A stretch of 31,309 nucleotides of DNA from Actinomycetales bacterium UBA1383 (GTDB lineage Bacteria; Actinomycetota; Actinomycetes; Actinomycetales; Actinomycetaceae). Where the stretch lies: contig DBQX01000106.1 of assembly GCA_002305415.1 (NCBI GenBank), positions 1 through 31,309 on the forward strand, written 5' to 3'. Position numbers and translations under genes: made by a program. The notes under the pieces were generated by a model that was not told where the DNA came from, did no database searches, and was given only the letters and a program-made list of their open reading frames with translations. Positions 8,943-17,047 of this stretch are shown in pieces. How positions within the stretch are numbered: the stretch's first letter is position 1; every line of letters begins with the position of its first letter.

Positions 8943-9155
8943 GTGACCGATCAGCGGCCCCTCCGCGAACTCCCCCCGGCCCGGGTGCGGCTGGTGCCGA
9001 TCACGCTCGCCGGGATCGCCCTCTGGGTGGTGGCACTGGTCGTGTTCCTCGCTGTCGACGCCTCGGCGAGCGCCCGGGACACCGCGATCGCCGGCGTCGC
9101 CCTCGGCCTGCTCGGCCTGGCGTGGTCCCGCCGCATGGACAGGAAGCTCCGCTGA
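8943..9155 (+). CDS. Small two-helix membrane protein, DUF2530-like
   Basis: A 70-residue protein of unknown function. After a short polar N-terminus (PPARVR) come two transmembrane helices, about residues 19-38 and 44-60, and a basic C-terminus (RRMDRKLR), so both ends probably face the cytoplasm. Size, layout and position beside the purine permease and DUF3027 genes match the actinobacterial DUF2530 family. The family call is from memory of its pattern and is moderately sure. GTG 8943 is preceded at 6 nt by CACAAT and has no SD, so it is probably leaderless. It is convergent with the DUF3027 gene. Confidence 0.75.
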   Translation: MTDQRPLRELPPARVRLVPITLAGIALWVVALVVFLAVDASASARDTAIAGVALGLLGLAWSRRMDRKLR

Positions 9156-9176
9156 CCAGCGACGTCCCTCGACCGG

Positions 9177-9959
9177 CTACTCGCCGCTCCCGACCGTCTG
9201 GGGCATCACCGCGCGTGACCGGATGATCTCCAGGTCCAGTTCGTCGATGACCGGTCGGCTCTGCGCCCACTCCCCGCCGGGGCCGGGGGCGTCCGTCTCC
9301 GAGTGCGCGCCACAGCCGTGGTCCATCGAGACGATCCGCCCGTCCGACGGCGACCACTCGTTCGCGCACACCCCGAACACGAGCCTGCCCGCGCCAGCCA
9401 GCTTGAGGAAGAAGCCGCAGGTGGAGCACTGGCCCCTGGCGTGGCGCGCGCTCGGCGCGTTCGGGCCGTTGTCCCCGTCGTACCAGCGGCTGAACGCGCG
9501 GGCACGGCCGGCGGCGGACAGGACGCGCGCCCGCCCGAGGCCGAGTTCCCAGATGGCGAGGCGGTCCGCCTCCTCGTCGTCGGTCTGCTCGTAACCCTGG
9601 TCGAGCCGCGGGTCGTCGGGACGATACGGCAGGGCGTCCTGGGAGCCGAGGTCACCGGGCTGGAGCCGCTCCGCCCACGGCACCCATGGCGGCGCGACCA
9701 GCGCACCCTCACCGGGGACCATCTCCACCTCGCACACGGTGGCGTGCCGGGAGCGCGGCGGCCGCGCCACGGTCACGGCCCACAACCAGCCGCGGTAGCC
9801 GGGCGAGGTGCTCTCGAACAGGTGGGTACCCAGCCTCTCCCCCTCGAGCCGGAAACCGCGGTGCTCGCCCACAACGTCCCCGGCGACCTCGAGGGCCGCG
9901 TCACGCGCCACCTGCGCGGCACCCTCGAGGACCGGGTCACCGGTCGTCCTGGCCGCCAT
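9177..9959 (-). CDS. DUF3027-domain protein with zinc-ribbon-like cysteines
   Basis: A 260-residue soluble protein matching the actinobacterial DUF3027 family, whose function is unknown. Recognisable blocks are GYRGWLWAVTVAR, the acidic ...RPDDPRLDQGYEQTDDEEAD stretch, a highly conserved region CSTCGFFLKLAG...FGVCANEWSPSDG, and DHGCGAHSE. The CxxC pair plus the later Cys and His residues (about 185-225) probably bind zinc. Its ATG overlaps the stop of the cold-shock gene by one base (TGATG), so the pair is translationally coupled. This csp-DUF3027 linkage is widely conserved in Actinobacteria and suggests a joint role in RNA or nucleic-acid binding. That role is inference. Confidence 0.88.
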   Translation of the reverse strand: MAARTTGDPVLEGAAQVARDAALEVAGDVVGEHRGFRLEGERLGTHLFESTSPGYRGWLWAVTVARPPRSRHATVCEVEMVPGEGALVAPPWVPWAERLQPGDLGSQDALPYRPDDPRLDQGYEQTDDEEADRLAIWELGLGRARVLSAAGRARAFSRWYDGDNGPNAPSARHARGQCSTCGFFLKLAGAGRLVFGVCANEWSPSDGRIVSMDHGCGAHSETDAPGPGGEWAQSRPVIDELDLEIIRSRAVMPQTVGSGE

Positions 9960-10336
9960 CAGGCGTCGAAGTTGTCCGCGACCACGCGCAGGACCTTGGC
10001 GATGTTCCGGCCGTGCTCCGGGTACTTCCCGCGGCGCAGGGAGTTGGAGGCGGCGTCGAGGAGCCGGATCAGGTCCTCCACGATCGGCACCATCTCGTCG
10101 GCGGGCTTGCGCGTGTTGCGCACCACCGAGGGCAGCGGCTCCTGGAGCTTGACGGCGAGGGCGGAGGGCCCGCGCCGGCCGTCGGCGATGGAGAACTCGA
10201 TGCGGGTACCGGGCTTCGGGGCGGTCACGCCCGCGGGAAGGGCGGTCGCGTGCAGGAAGACTTCACTCCCGTCGTCGGACTGGATGAATCCGAAACCTTT
10301 TTCGGCGTCGAAGAACTTGATCCTGCCGGTTGGCAC
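9959..10336 (-). CDS. Cold-shock-domain protein with C-terminal extension
   Basis: A 125-residue nucleic-acid chaperone-like protein. The N-terminal ~65 residues are a cold-shock domain with RNP1 KGFGFI and RNP2 VFLHATAL on the OB fold. The C-terminal ~60 residues form a helical extension (VPIVEDLIRLLDAASNSLRRGKYPEHGRNIAKVL) seen in the larger actinobacterial CspB-like proteins and absent from 67-residue CspA. GTG 10336 is the start because GGAAAGG lies 7 nt upstream. An in-frame TTG six bases earlier is too close to that SD. It is coupled to the downstream DUF3027 gene by a one-base overlap. Confidence 0.9.
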   Translation of the reverse strand: MPTGRIKFFDAEKGFGFIQSDDGSEVFLHATALPAGVTAPKPGTRIEFSIADGRRGPSALAVKLQEPLPSVVRNTRKPADEMVPIVEDLIRLLDAASNSLRRGKYPEHGRNIAKVLRVVADNFDA

Positions 10337-10387
10337 AGCCAAACCTTTCCATGCGAACGCGGGCGCCGGACGGCGCCTCCCGCCATC

Positions 10388-11155
10388 CTATCCGCGATCC
10401 TCCGGTGTGGGCGAGTCCGTCGGTCCCGGCGCAGCGGCGCGCGCCTCGGGTCGCAGGCTGTCGAGCACCAGGCGGCCGAAGGCGTGGGCGATCGACCGGC
10501 CCAGCGCCACGAGCCGCGCCTCCGCGGTGCGCAGCGCCGTCACCATGTCGGCGGTATCGGGCGCCTGGGCGCGGGCGCTCCAGGCCTCCATCAGGTCGGG
10601 CGAGGCCTCGGGGTGGAACTGGAGTCCCCAGGTCGAGCCCACCCGCATGGCCTGCACGAACCCCTCGGACTCCCCGAGGACGCGGGCGCCCTCCGGCAGG
10701 CGTGGCTGCCCGGCCCCGCGGGGGATCCCGTCCCGGTGGTCGCTCGCCGCCACCGTGAGGCCCGCGCGGGCGGCCTCACCGACGAGCGGGTCGGTGGCGG
10801 CGTCGGCCAGCCAGTGGACCTCGACGAGCCCCCGCTCCTCGCCCGCCCCCACGTCCACCGCGCCGCCGAGCGCGACGGCGATCACCTGGTGGCCGAGGCA
10901 GATCCCGAGCGTGGGCTGGTCGGTCCTCACCCGCTCGGCGATGACCTGGCGCAGCTCGCGGAGGAAGGGGTGCGCGTCCTCGGCGTAGGCGTCCATGGTG
11001 CCCCCGAGGATGAGGAGGCCACCCCCGAGGTCCGCCGGCAGGCCGTCCCGCCAGACCTCGACGACGTCGACCTCGATCCCGAGCTCGTCGAGCCAGGGCC
11101 CGAACCTGTCCAGGGGCGCCGCGGGATCGAGCTGGAGGACTGTCACGCGTGCCAC
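10388..11155 (-). CDS. Class I glutamine amidotransferase-like protein
   Basis: A 255-residue stand-alone GATase1 (GMP-synthase amidotransferase-like, PF00117). The nucleophile elbow LGICLGHQ carries C86, and the catalytic His-Glu pair is LQFHPE (H181, E183). The oxyanion region LILGGTMDAY is near residue 50. Such single-domain proteins are often annotated GuaA-like, but no synthase partner is adjacent and the true substrate (for example gamma-glutamyl compounds) is unknown. GTG 11155 is preceded at 6 nt by the -10-like CACAAT. It is divergent from the TPM-domain gene. Confidence 0.85.
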   Translation of the reverse strand: MARVTVLQLDPAAPLDRFGPWLDELGIEVDVVEVWRDGLPADLGGGLLILGGTMDAYAEDAHPFLRELRQVIAERVRTDQPTLGICLGHQVIAVALGGAVDVGAGEERGLVEVHWLADAATDPLVGEAARAGLTVAASDHRDGIPRGAGQPRLPEGARVLGESEGFVQAMRVGSTWGLQFHPEASPDLMEAWSARAQAPDTADMVTALRTAEARLVALGRSIAHAFGRLVLDSLRPEARAAAPGPTDSPTPEDRG

Positions 11156-11161
11156 CGTCCC

Positions 11162-11167
11162 ATTGTG
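11162..11167 (-). promoter_or_regulatory. -10-like box of the glutamine amidotransferase gene
   Basis: CACAAT on the minus strand, 6 nt before the GTG at 11155. There is no convincing SD. Confidence 0.35.
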
Positions 11168-11241
11168 CCCGCCGGCCGTCCCGGGAGCACACCCGCGCCC
11201 CCGCCATTGCACCCCTGCTCCCGGCAGACCAAGATCGTGGT

Positions 11242-13236
11242 GTGAGAACCCGATTCCTCGCCACCGCGGCCCTCGTCGTCCTCGCCGGCCTGGCGACGGC
11301 GGCCCCTGCGATCGCGTCCACCCCGCTCGAGCCGCCCTCGTTCCTCCAGGAGCGGGTCACCGACTCGGCGGGCGTCCTCGGGCAGGGCGACGTGAGCGCC
11401 GTCGAGGAGGCGATCGGTCGCCTGTCCGACGAGACGCCGATCGACCTGTTCGTGGTCTACGTCGACTCCTTCGACGGAATGGCGGCCGAGGACTGGGTCA
11501 ACGAGGCCGCCACCCTGTCCGACCTCGGCGTCAACGACGTGCTCCTCGGCGTCGCGGTCGAGGACCGCATCTACGACATCTCCGTCGACACCGACGGCGT
11601 CCTCGAGGCGTCCACCGCCTCCCGGATCCTGGGCGACGACGTCGAGCCGGCCCTCGCGGACGACGACTGGGCGGGCGCCGCCATCGCCTTCGCGGACGGG
11701 CTGCGGGAGGCCTACGCCGGGGGCGGGGAGACCTCGTCGGGCGGCGGACTCCCGCTCGGGTGGCTCGCGGTCGGCGGCGTGGCCGTGATCGGCGGCGTCG
11801 CCCTCGTCTCGTCCCGGCGCCGCAAGGCCACCCCCGCGATCACGGACCCACGGAGCATCCCCACCGCGGACCTGGACAAGCGCGCCAGCGCCGCACTCGT
11901 CGCGGTCGACGACGCGATCCGCTCCTCCGAGGAGGAACTCGGCTTCGCCCGCGCCCAGTTCGGGCTCCAGGCGACGGACAGCTACTCGCGGGCGCTCGCG
12001 GAGGCCCGGAAGCAGGCGACCCAGGCCTTCGAACTGCGCAAACGGCTCGACGACCACATCCCGGAGACCGAGCCGGAACGGCGCGCCATGCTGATGGGCA
12101 TCCTCCAGATCGCCGAGACCGTGGACAACACGCTGGAGGCGGAGAAGCAGTCGTTCGACCAGCTCCGGGCGATGGAGTCCCGGGCCGGCGATGTGCTCGC
12201 CGAGATGACCACCCGCGCCCAGGAGGTCGGCCGTCGCGTCGACGGCGCCCGTTCCGTGCTGGCCTCCCTCTCGACGACGTACTCGCCGGGCGCCCTCGCC
12301 TCCATCTCCCGCAATCCCGACCAGGCCCTGCAGTTGCTGGAGTCAGCCCGTGTCGCGATCGCCCAGGGCCAGGAGCGTCTCACGGCGGATGACCGTTCCG
12401 CCGCGGTCGCCAACGCACGGATCGCCGAACAGGCGATCGGGCAGGCGGACCGGTTGCTGGCAGCCGTGGCGGGGGCACAGACCGCACTGTCCGAGGCGGG
12501 ACCGAAGCTGGAGCAGCGGATGGCCTCCCTGACGAGCGACATCAAGGACGCGAACCGGCTGGCGGGTGGCGACGCCGCGGTCACCATGGCACGGGAGGAG
12601 GCGCAGGCGGCGATCGCCGACGGGCACGCCGCCCGCCGCGGCGGCGACCCCCTCGCCGCCCTCTCCCGCCTGGAGCGGGCGGAGACCGCCCTGGACACCG
12701 CCCTCGTGCCCTACCGCGAGCGGGAGGCGAACCAGCGCCGCTTCGCCGAGCTGACGGCGGAGCGCATCCCGAGGGTGGAGGCGAAGATCACCTCGATCGA
12801 CACCTTCATCGGTTCCAACCGCGGGGCGATGGACACCACCCCACGCACCCGCCTCTCCGAGGCGCGCAGACTGCTGGACCACGCGAGGAGCATCGCGCCG
12901 TCCAACCCCGAGGCCGCGCTCCGGGAACTCGACCAGGCGGACCGGCTGGCCGACGAGGCGCACGCACTGGCCAACCAGCAGCGGGACAACTTCCCGTGGA
13001 ACAACCCGGGAAACCGGGGCGGCGGTGGGGGCATCGACATCGGCACGCTCATCCTCGGCGGGATCCTCAGCGACGCGATGCGTGGCGGCTCCCGCGGCGG
13101 CTCCTGGGGCGGGAGCTCCCGGGGCGGATTCGGTGGCAGCTCCCGGGGTGGCTTCGGCGGTACCCGCATCGGCGGGTTCGGCGGCTCCGTCGGCCGCGGG
13201 GGTGGCCGCCGCGGCGGCTTCGGCGGTCGCTTCTGA
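11242..13236 (+). CDS. TPM-domain membrane protein with coiled coil and Gly-rich tail
   Basis: A 664-residue envelope protein. Residues 1-25 are a signal peptide ending APAIA. A TPM domain (TLP18.3/Psb32/MOLO-1) covers about 30-155, beginning at ERVTDSAGVLGQGDVSAVEEAI. A single transmembrane helix is at about 170-190, followed by RRRK, so the rest is cytoplasmic. Residues ~205-590 are long Ala/Glu/Arg-rich helices and coiled coil. The tail after ~592 is rich in Gly, Ser and Arg (SRGGFGGS-type repeats), as in YgcG-like proteins. GTG 11242 has a -10-like CAAGAT 6 nt upstream. It lies 80 bp before pspA. This pairing is common in Actinobacteria and suggests a membrane-stress or membrane-remodelling complex. 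The coiled coil could bind PspA (inference). Confidence 0.88.
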   Translation: MRTRFLATAALVVLAGLATAAPAIASTPLEPPSFLQERVTDSAGVLGQGDVSAVEEAIGRLSDETPIDLFVVYVDSFDGMAAEDWVNEAATLSDLGVNDVLLGVAVEDRIYDISVDTDGVLEASTASRILGDDVEPALADDDWAGAAIAFADGLREAYAGGGETSSGGGLPLGWLAVGGVAVIGGVALVSSRRRKATPAITDPRSIPTADLDKRASAALVAVDDAIRSSEEELGFARAQFGLQATDSYSRALAEARKQATQAFELRKRLDDHIPETEPERRAMLMGILQIAETVDNTLEAEKQSFDQLRAMESRAGDVLAEMTTRAQEVGRRVDGARSVLASLSTTYSPGALASISRNPDQALQLLESARVAIAQGQERLTADDRSAAVANARIAEQAIGQADRLLAAVAGAQTALSEAGPKLEQRMASLTSDIKDANRLAGGDAAVTMAREEAQAAIADGHAARRGGDPLAALSRLERAETALDTALVPYREREANQRRFAELTAERIPRVEAKITSIDTFIGSNRGAMDTTPRTRLSEARRLLDHARSIAPSNPEAALRELDQADRLADEAHALANQQRDNFPWNNPGNRGGGGGIDIGTLILGGILSDAMRGGSRGGSWGGSSRGGFGGSSRGGFGGTRIGGFGGSVGRGGGRRGGFGGRF

Positions 13237-13316
13237 TGGCGACCACCTCCCGCTATGTCGTGCCACGGCACGTGATTTGGGCAACAATCATCAGGTAACC
13301 GTCCGAGAGGAACACC

Positions 13317-14054
13317 ATGACCGAGAAGCAGTCGATCCTGGGCCGAATCGCCCAGCTGACCCGTGCCAACATCAACGCCCTCCTCGACCGCGCCGAGGAC
13401 CCCGAGAAGATGCTCGACCAGCTGATCAGGGACTACACCGCCTCGATCTCGGAGGCCGAGGAGGCCGTGGCCGTCACGATCGGCAACCTCCGCCTGGCCG
13501 AGCGGGACCACGCAGAGGACGTCGCCGAGGCGGCGGACTGGGGCAACAAGGCGCGCGCGGCGTCGGCCAAGGCTGACGACCTCCGCGCCGCCGGCAACAC
13601 GACGGATGCCGACCGGTTCGACAAGCTCGCCCGCATCGCGATCACGAAGCAGATCGCGGCGGAGAACGAGGCACGTGCGGCCGAGCCGATGATCGCGGCG
13701 CAGAACGAGGTGGTCGCGAAGCTCAAGGACGGGCTGACGCAGATGCGCTCCAAGCTCGACGACCTGCGCAACAAGCGCGACGAACTGGTAGCGCGCGCGA
13801 AGACCGCGGAAGCGCAGGGCAAGGTCCAGCAGGCGATCTCCTCCATCAACGTGCTGGATCCCACCACCGAGATCTCCCGCTACGAGGACCAGGTTCGCCG
13901 GGAGGAGGCCCGCGTGGCCGGGCAGGCGGAGATCGCGGCCACCTCGCTGGAGAGCCAGTTCGCCGAACTCGAGGACTACGGCATGGACACCGAGATCGAG
14001 GCGCGGCTGGCCGCGCTCAAGGGCGGGCAACCCCCGGCGCAGATCGAGCAGTAG
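13317..14054 (+). CDS. pspA: Phage-shock protein A (PspA/IM30 family)
   Basis: A 245-residue, almost entirely helical protein of the PspA/Vipp1 ESCRT-III-like family, which oligomerises on damaged membranes. The N-terminus has the amphipathic helix ILGRIAQLTRANINALLDRAEDPEKMLDQLIRDY. The DPEKMLDQL motif is diagnostic. The remainder is a long coiled-coil hairpin ending near residue 225, with a short Gly/Pro tail. ATG 13317 has GAGAGGAA upstream. It follows the TPM-domain gene on the same strand and ends 15 bp before a strong hairpin. No PspB, PspC or PspF partner is nearby, so regulation differs from the enterobacterial system. Confidence 0.93.
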   Translation: MTEKQSILGRIAQLTRANINALLDRAEDPEKMLDQLIRDYTASISEAEEAVAVTIGNLRLAERDHAEDVAEAADWGNKARAASAKADDLRAAGNTTDADRFDKLARIAITKQIAAENEARAAEPMIAAQNEVVAKLKDGLTQMRSKLDDLRNKRDELVARAKTAEAQGKVQQAISSINVLDPTTEISRYEDQVRREEARVAGQAEIAATSLESQFAELEDYGMDTEIEARLAALKGGQPPAQIEQ

Positions 14055-14069
14055 GCCGGCTCACGATCG

Positions 14070-14107
14070 GTGGGCCCCCGGCGCCGTGCGCGGTGCCGGG
14101 GGCCCAC
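14070..14107 (+). terminator. Strong hairpin after pspA
   Basis: Perfect arms GTGGGCCCCCGGC (14070-14082) and GCCGGGGGCCCAC (14095-14107), with an inner loop that can also pair (GCC/GGT). It starts 15 bp after the pspA stop. Confidence 0.82.
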
Positions 14108-14113
14108 GCGCGC

Positions 14114-14119
14114 TAGGGT
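14114..14119 (+). promoter_or_regulatory. -10-like box of the NYN gene
   Basis: TAGGGT, a good actinobacterial -10, ends 6 nt before the GTG at 14126. There is no SD. It is one of the clearest leaderless examples here. Confidence 0.5.
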
Positions 14120-14125
14120 TTCACC

Positions 14126-14680
14126 GTGACCCAGACCTACCTGCTCGTCGACGGGGAGAACATCGACGCCACCCTCGGCATGAGCGTGCTGCTACGCCGT
14201 CCTGCTCCCGAGGAGCGGCCCCGCTGGGATCGCATCCTGACCTTCTCCCGCGACGTCTGGGGCAGCGCGACTCGCGGGCTCTTCTTCCTGAACGCCTCCT
14301 CCGGCCAGATGCCGATGAGCTTCGTCCAGGCCCTCCTCGCGATGGAGTACATGCCGATCCCGCTCTCGTCCCACAGCGGTGAGAAGGTGGTTGACGTCGG
14401 CATCCAGCGCACGCTCCGCGCGATCGCCGAGCGCGGTGGCGACGTGCTCCTCGCCTCGCACGACGGCGACTTCGTCCCGGAGGTGCGGGACCTCCTCGCG
14501 ATCGGCCGCCAGGTGGGCGTCATCTGCTTCCGGGAGTTCCTCAACACGGGGCTCGCCGAGCTCACCGGCGACGGGCTGAAGATCTACGACCTCGAGGAGG
14601 ACATCGGCGCGTTCAACGCCCCGCTGCCCCGCGTGCGCATCATCCCGCTGGAGAGCTTCGACCCGGTCCGCTACCTGTAG
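14126..14680 (+). CDS. NYN-domain (PIN-like) putative ribonuclease
   Basis: A 184-residue single-domain protein of the NYN/DUF88 (LabA-like) family in the PIN-like nuclease fold. The acidic residues expected for metal-dependent RNA cleavage are present: D9 in LLVDGENID, the Asp in KVVDVGIQ (about residue 91) and two in ASHDGDFVPEV (about 112-114). The C-terminal ~35 residues (YDLEEDIGAFNAPLP...) are less conserved. It has its own leaderless promoter and sits alone between the pspA terminator and the two-component system. Target RNA and physiological role are unknown. Confidence 0.85.
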   Translation: MTQTYLLVDGENIDATLGMSVLLRRPAPEERPRWDRILTFSRDVWGSATRGLFFLNASSGQMPMSFVQALLAMEYMPIPLSSHSGEKVVDVGIQRTLRAIAERGGDVLLASHDGDFVPEVRDLLAIGRQVGVICFREFLNTGLAELTGDGLKIYDLEEDIGAFNAPLPRVRIIPLESFDPVRYL

Positions 14681-14723
14681 CCGTTCACAGGAAATCCCCA
14701 GCCAGCGGCGCGAGACTGGGCAC

Positions 14724-15422
14724 ATGAAGCAGTCCGCCACACCCGAGGCGACGCTCCTGGTGGTCGATGACGAGCCGAACATCCTCGACCTCCTCGCGAC
14801 GTCGCTGCGCTTCGCCGGTTTCGACGTCGTCACCGCGTCGAACGGGAACGAGGCACTCCGGCAGGCCGCGGCGCACCAGGTCGACCTCGTGGTCCTCGAC
14901 GTGATGATGCCGGACATGGACGGCTTCACGGTCCTGCGCCGGCTGCGGGCGGCGGGATCCCCCCTGCCGGTGGTCTTCCTGACCGCCCGGGACGACACGG
15001 AGGACAAGGTCAAGGGCCTGACCGCCGGCGGGGATGACTACATCACCAAGCCCTTCTCGCTGGAGGAGGTGGTGGCGCGCATCCGCGCCGTCCTGCGCCG
15101 CACCAAGGGCTCTGACGACGCCGTGCTGCGCTACGCCGACCTCGAACTCGACGAGGACGCCTACGAGGTCCGCCGCGCCGGCCGGCCGATCGACCTCTCC
15201 CCGACCGAGTTCAAGCTCCTCCGCTACCTGATGCTGAACGCCGAGCGGGTGGTCTCCAAGACGCAGATCCTCGACCACGTCTGGGAGTACGACTTCATGG
15301 GCGAGGTCAACATCGTGGAGTCCTACATCTCCTACCTGCGCCGCAAGGTGGACCTCGAGGGACTGCCGCCCCTGATCCACACCCGGCGGGGGATCGGGTA
15401 CATGCTGCGCAGGGATGCGTGA
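14724..15422 (+). CDS. OmpR-family response regulator
   Basis: A 232-residue two-component regulator. The receiver domain (about 10-122) has the acidic pocket D15-D16, phosphoacceptor D59 (VVLDVMMPD), the switch Thr in FLTARDD, and the conserved Lys in TKPFSLEE. The C-terminal winged helix (about 135-230) has the recognition stretch VNIVESYISYLRRKVD and ends HTRRGIGYMLR. It resembles TrcR/MprA-type regulators of Mycobacterium. ATG 14724 has the -10-like GAGACT 6 nt upstream and no SD. The stop overlaps the kinase start (TGATG). The operon reads towards the cbb operon, but a functional link is not shown. Confidence 0.92.
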   Translation: MKQSATPEATLLVVDDEPNILDLLATSLRFAGFDVVTASNGNEALRQAAAHQVDLVVLDVMMPDMDGFTVLRRLRAAGSPLPVVFLTARDDTEDKVKGLTAGGDDYITKPFSLEEVVARIRAVLRRTKGSDDAVLRYADLELDEDAYEVRRAGRPIDLSPTEFKLLRYLMLNAERVVSKTQILDHVWEYDFMGEVNIVESYISYLRRKVDLEGLPPLIHTRRGIGYMLRRDA

Positions 15423-16858
15423 TGCGGGAGCGGCTGCGCGACATCCCCCTCGCCGGGAGACTGGTGATCGCCTTCGTCGGCCTGCTCACGCTGGGACTCA
15501 CCACCGGGACGCTGGCGATGACCCTCATCCTGCAGTTCCGCCTCTACTCCCAGGTCGACGACCAGCTCCGCTCGTCCGCCGCCATCCTCGCCGACGCCGC
15601 ACTCGAGGAGATCGCCGGCGACCGCGACTCCACGGCCCTGCCGTCCGACTACTACGTGGTGGTGCAGGGCCGCCTCCTCGACTCACAGGTGCTGGCGCTG
15701 CCCTCCACGGTGGACGAGTACGGCGCCCCGGACCTGGGCCGCTACAGCTTCCCCCTCTCCAGCCTCGAGGACCCTACTCCCACCACCGTGCCGAACAGCG
15801 AGGGTGGCCCCCTCTGGCGGGTCATCACGATCCCGGTGTACGAGCGCACCTCCGGCGCCGTGGCCGGCTCGATGACCATCGGGCTCCCGCTCAAGGGCGT
15901 GAGCCAGACGATGTCCGCCTTCCTCAGCCGGGTACTGCTTGTGGACACGGCGATCGTGCTGCTGGGAGCGGTGCTCGCCTATCTCCTCGTCCACCGCTCC
16001 CTCCGCCCGCTCCGCGAGATCGAGGCCACTGCGGGCGCGATCGCGGCGGGTGACCTCTCCCAGCGGATCCCGCCGGGCCCCACCTCCACCGAGGTCGGGT
16101 CGCTCGCCCACTCGCTGAACGTCATGCTCACGACGATCGAGAACTCCTTCGCCGCCCAGCGCGCCTCGGAGGAGCGCATGCGACGGTTCGTCTCCGACGC
16201 CTCCCACGAACTCCGCACGCCCCTCGCGACTGTCCGGGGCTACGGGGAGCTGTACCGGCTCGGGGGGATCCCCGAGGGCGAGCTGCCCGGCGCCATGCAG
16301 CGGATCGAGTCCGAGGCGAACCGCATGGCGAGCCTCGTCGCCGACATGCTGCAGCTCGCGCGCCTCGACGAGGGCCGCCCCCTCGACCTGGGCGCCGTCG
16401 AGCTGACCCACCTGGCCGCCGACGCCGCCGCGAACCTCCGCGTCCTCGATCCCACCCGGCCCGTGCAGGTGGTCGGCCTCACGACGACGCGCGCGCCGCG
16501 CGTGATCGCCTTCGCCGACGAGGAGAGGGTGCGGCAGATCCTCTCGAACCTGACGGAGAATGCCCTGACGCACACCCCCGCCGGCACGCCTGTCGAGTTC
16601 GCCGTCGGGTCGGACGGGCCGTTCGCGGTGCTCGAGGTCCGCGACCACGGTCCGGGGGTCTCCCCGGAGGACGCCGCCCACATCTTTGGGCGGTTCTTCC
16701 GGGTTGACACCTCACGGTCACGCGCCTCGGGCGGCACCGGACTAGGACTGGCGATCGTGGCCGCCGTCGCCGCCGCCCACGGGGGTTCCGCGTCGGCTGC
16801 CGAGACGCCCGGAGGTGGTCTCACCATCCGGGTGACGCTGCCTGCCGGCGAGGACTGA
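15422..16858 (+). CDS. Sensor histidine kinase, partner of the upstream regulator
   Basis: A 478-residue membrane kinase. Transmembrane helix 1 is at about residues 11-36. An extracytoplasmic sensor region of ~120 residues follows, then helix 2 at about 163-186. A HAMP domain comes next (RSLRPLREIEATAGAIAAGDLSQRI). The phosphoacceptor is H262 in FVSDASHELRTPLATV. The ATPase domain has the N box (NLTENALTHTP), G1 (VRDHGPGVSPED), F box (IFGRFFR) and G2 (GGTGLGLAIV). The start overlaps the regulator stop by one base, so expression is coupled. The sensor region shows no recognisable ligand fold. The architecture resembles TrcS/MprB-type kinases, which sense envelope or redox stress. Confidence 0.92.
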   Translation: MRERLRDIPLAGRLVIAFVGLLTLGLTTGTLAMTLILQFRLYSQVDDQLRSSAAILADAALEEIAGDRDSTALPSDYYVVVQGRLLDSQVLALPSTVDEYGAPDLGRYSFPLSSLEDPTPTTVPNSEGGPLWRVITIPVYERTSGAVAGSMTIGLPLKGVSQTMSAFLSRVLLVDTAIVLLGAVLAYLLVHRSLRPLREIEATAGAIAAGDLSQRIPPGPTSTEVGSLAHSLNVMLTTIENSFAAQRASEERMRRFVSDASHELRTPLATVRGYGELYRLGGIPEGELPGAMQRIESEANRMASLVADMLQLARLDEGRPLDLGAVELTHLAADAAANLRVLDPTRPVQVVGLTTTRAPRVIAFADEERVRQILSNLTENALTHTPAGTPVEFAVGSDGPFAVLEVRDHGPGVSPEDAAHIFGRFFRVDTSRSRASGGTGLGLAIVAAVAAAHGGSASAAETPGGGLTIRVTLPAGED

Positions 16859-16882
16859 CAGCGATCGCGCCCACCCCTGTTC

Positions 16883-16898
16883 TGGTACGGTAGTACCA
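16883..16898 (+). promoter_or_regulatory. Palindromic operator-like site upstream of the cbb operon
   Basis: A perfect palindrome with arms TGGTAC and GTACCA around GGTA, 176 bp before cbbM. It contains a -10-like TACGGT (16886-16891) and lies just upstream of another -10-like TATCCT (16920-16925), so a bound protein could block transcription. The TGGT-ACCA ends resemble GntR-family sites, not the T-N11-A motif of CbbR. As it is followed by ACACTTTT it could alternatively be a weak terminator of the kinase operon. Confidence 0.45.
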
Positions 16899-16933
16899 CA
16901 CTTTTCGGGGTTTGTTTGTTATCCTTGCCACAT

Positions 16934-17047
16934 CCCCGAGCCGGGGCACCCGACGGCGGACCAGTGCGTCGCCGCGCGGGCCAACCGGCCCTGAGGTCCC
17001 CTCGCGCGAACCGAGGACCCGGCGAGCACGGGGACCGTGGGCACCAC
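16934..17047 (+). promoter_or_regulatory. Hairpin-rich leader of the cbb operon with competing stems
   Basis: Successive stems are CCCCG/CGGGG (16934-16946), GGGCC/GGCCC (16978-16991), and GGTCC/GGACC extended by TCG/CGA (16995-17019). The same GGTCCCC (16995-17001) can instead pair perfectly with GGGGACC (17030-17036). The latter segment can also form CACGG/CCGTG (17027-17039), next to GTGG/CCAC (17037-17047). These alternatives end 13 nt before the cbbM SD. A possible Arg-rich 28-codon leader ORF (16964-17050) overlaps the stems. No known riboswitch class is recognised. Confidence 0.4.
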
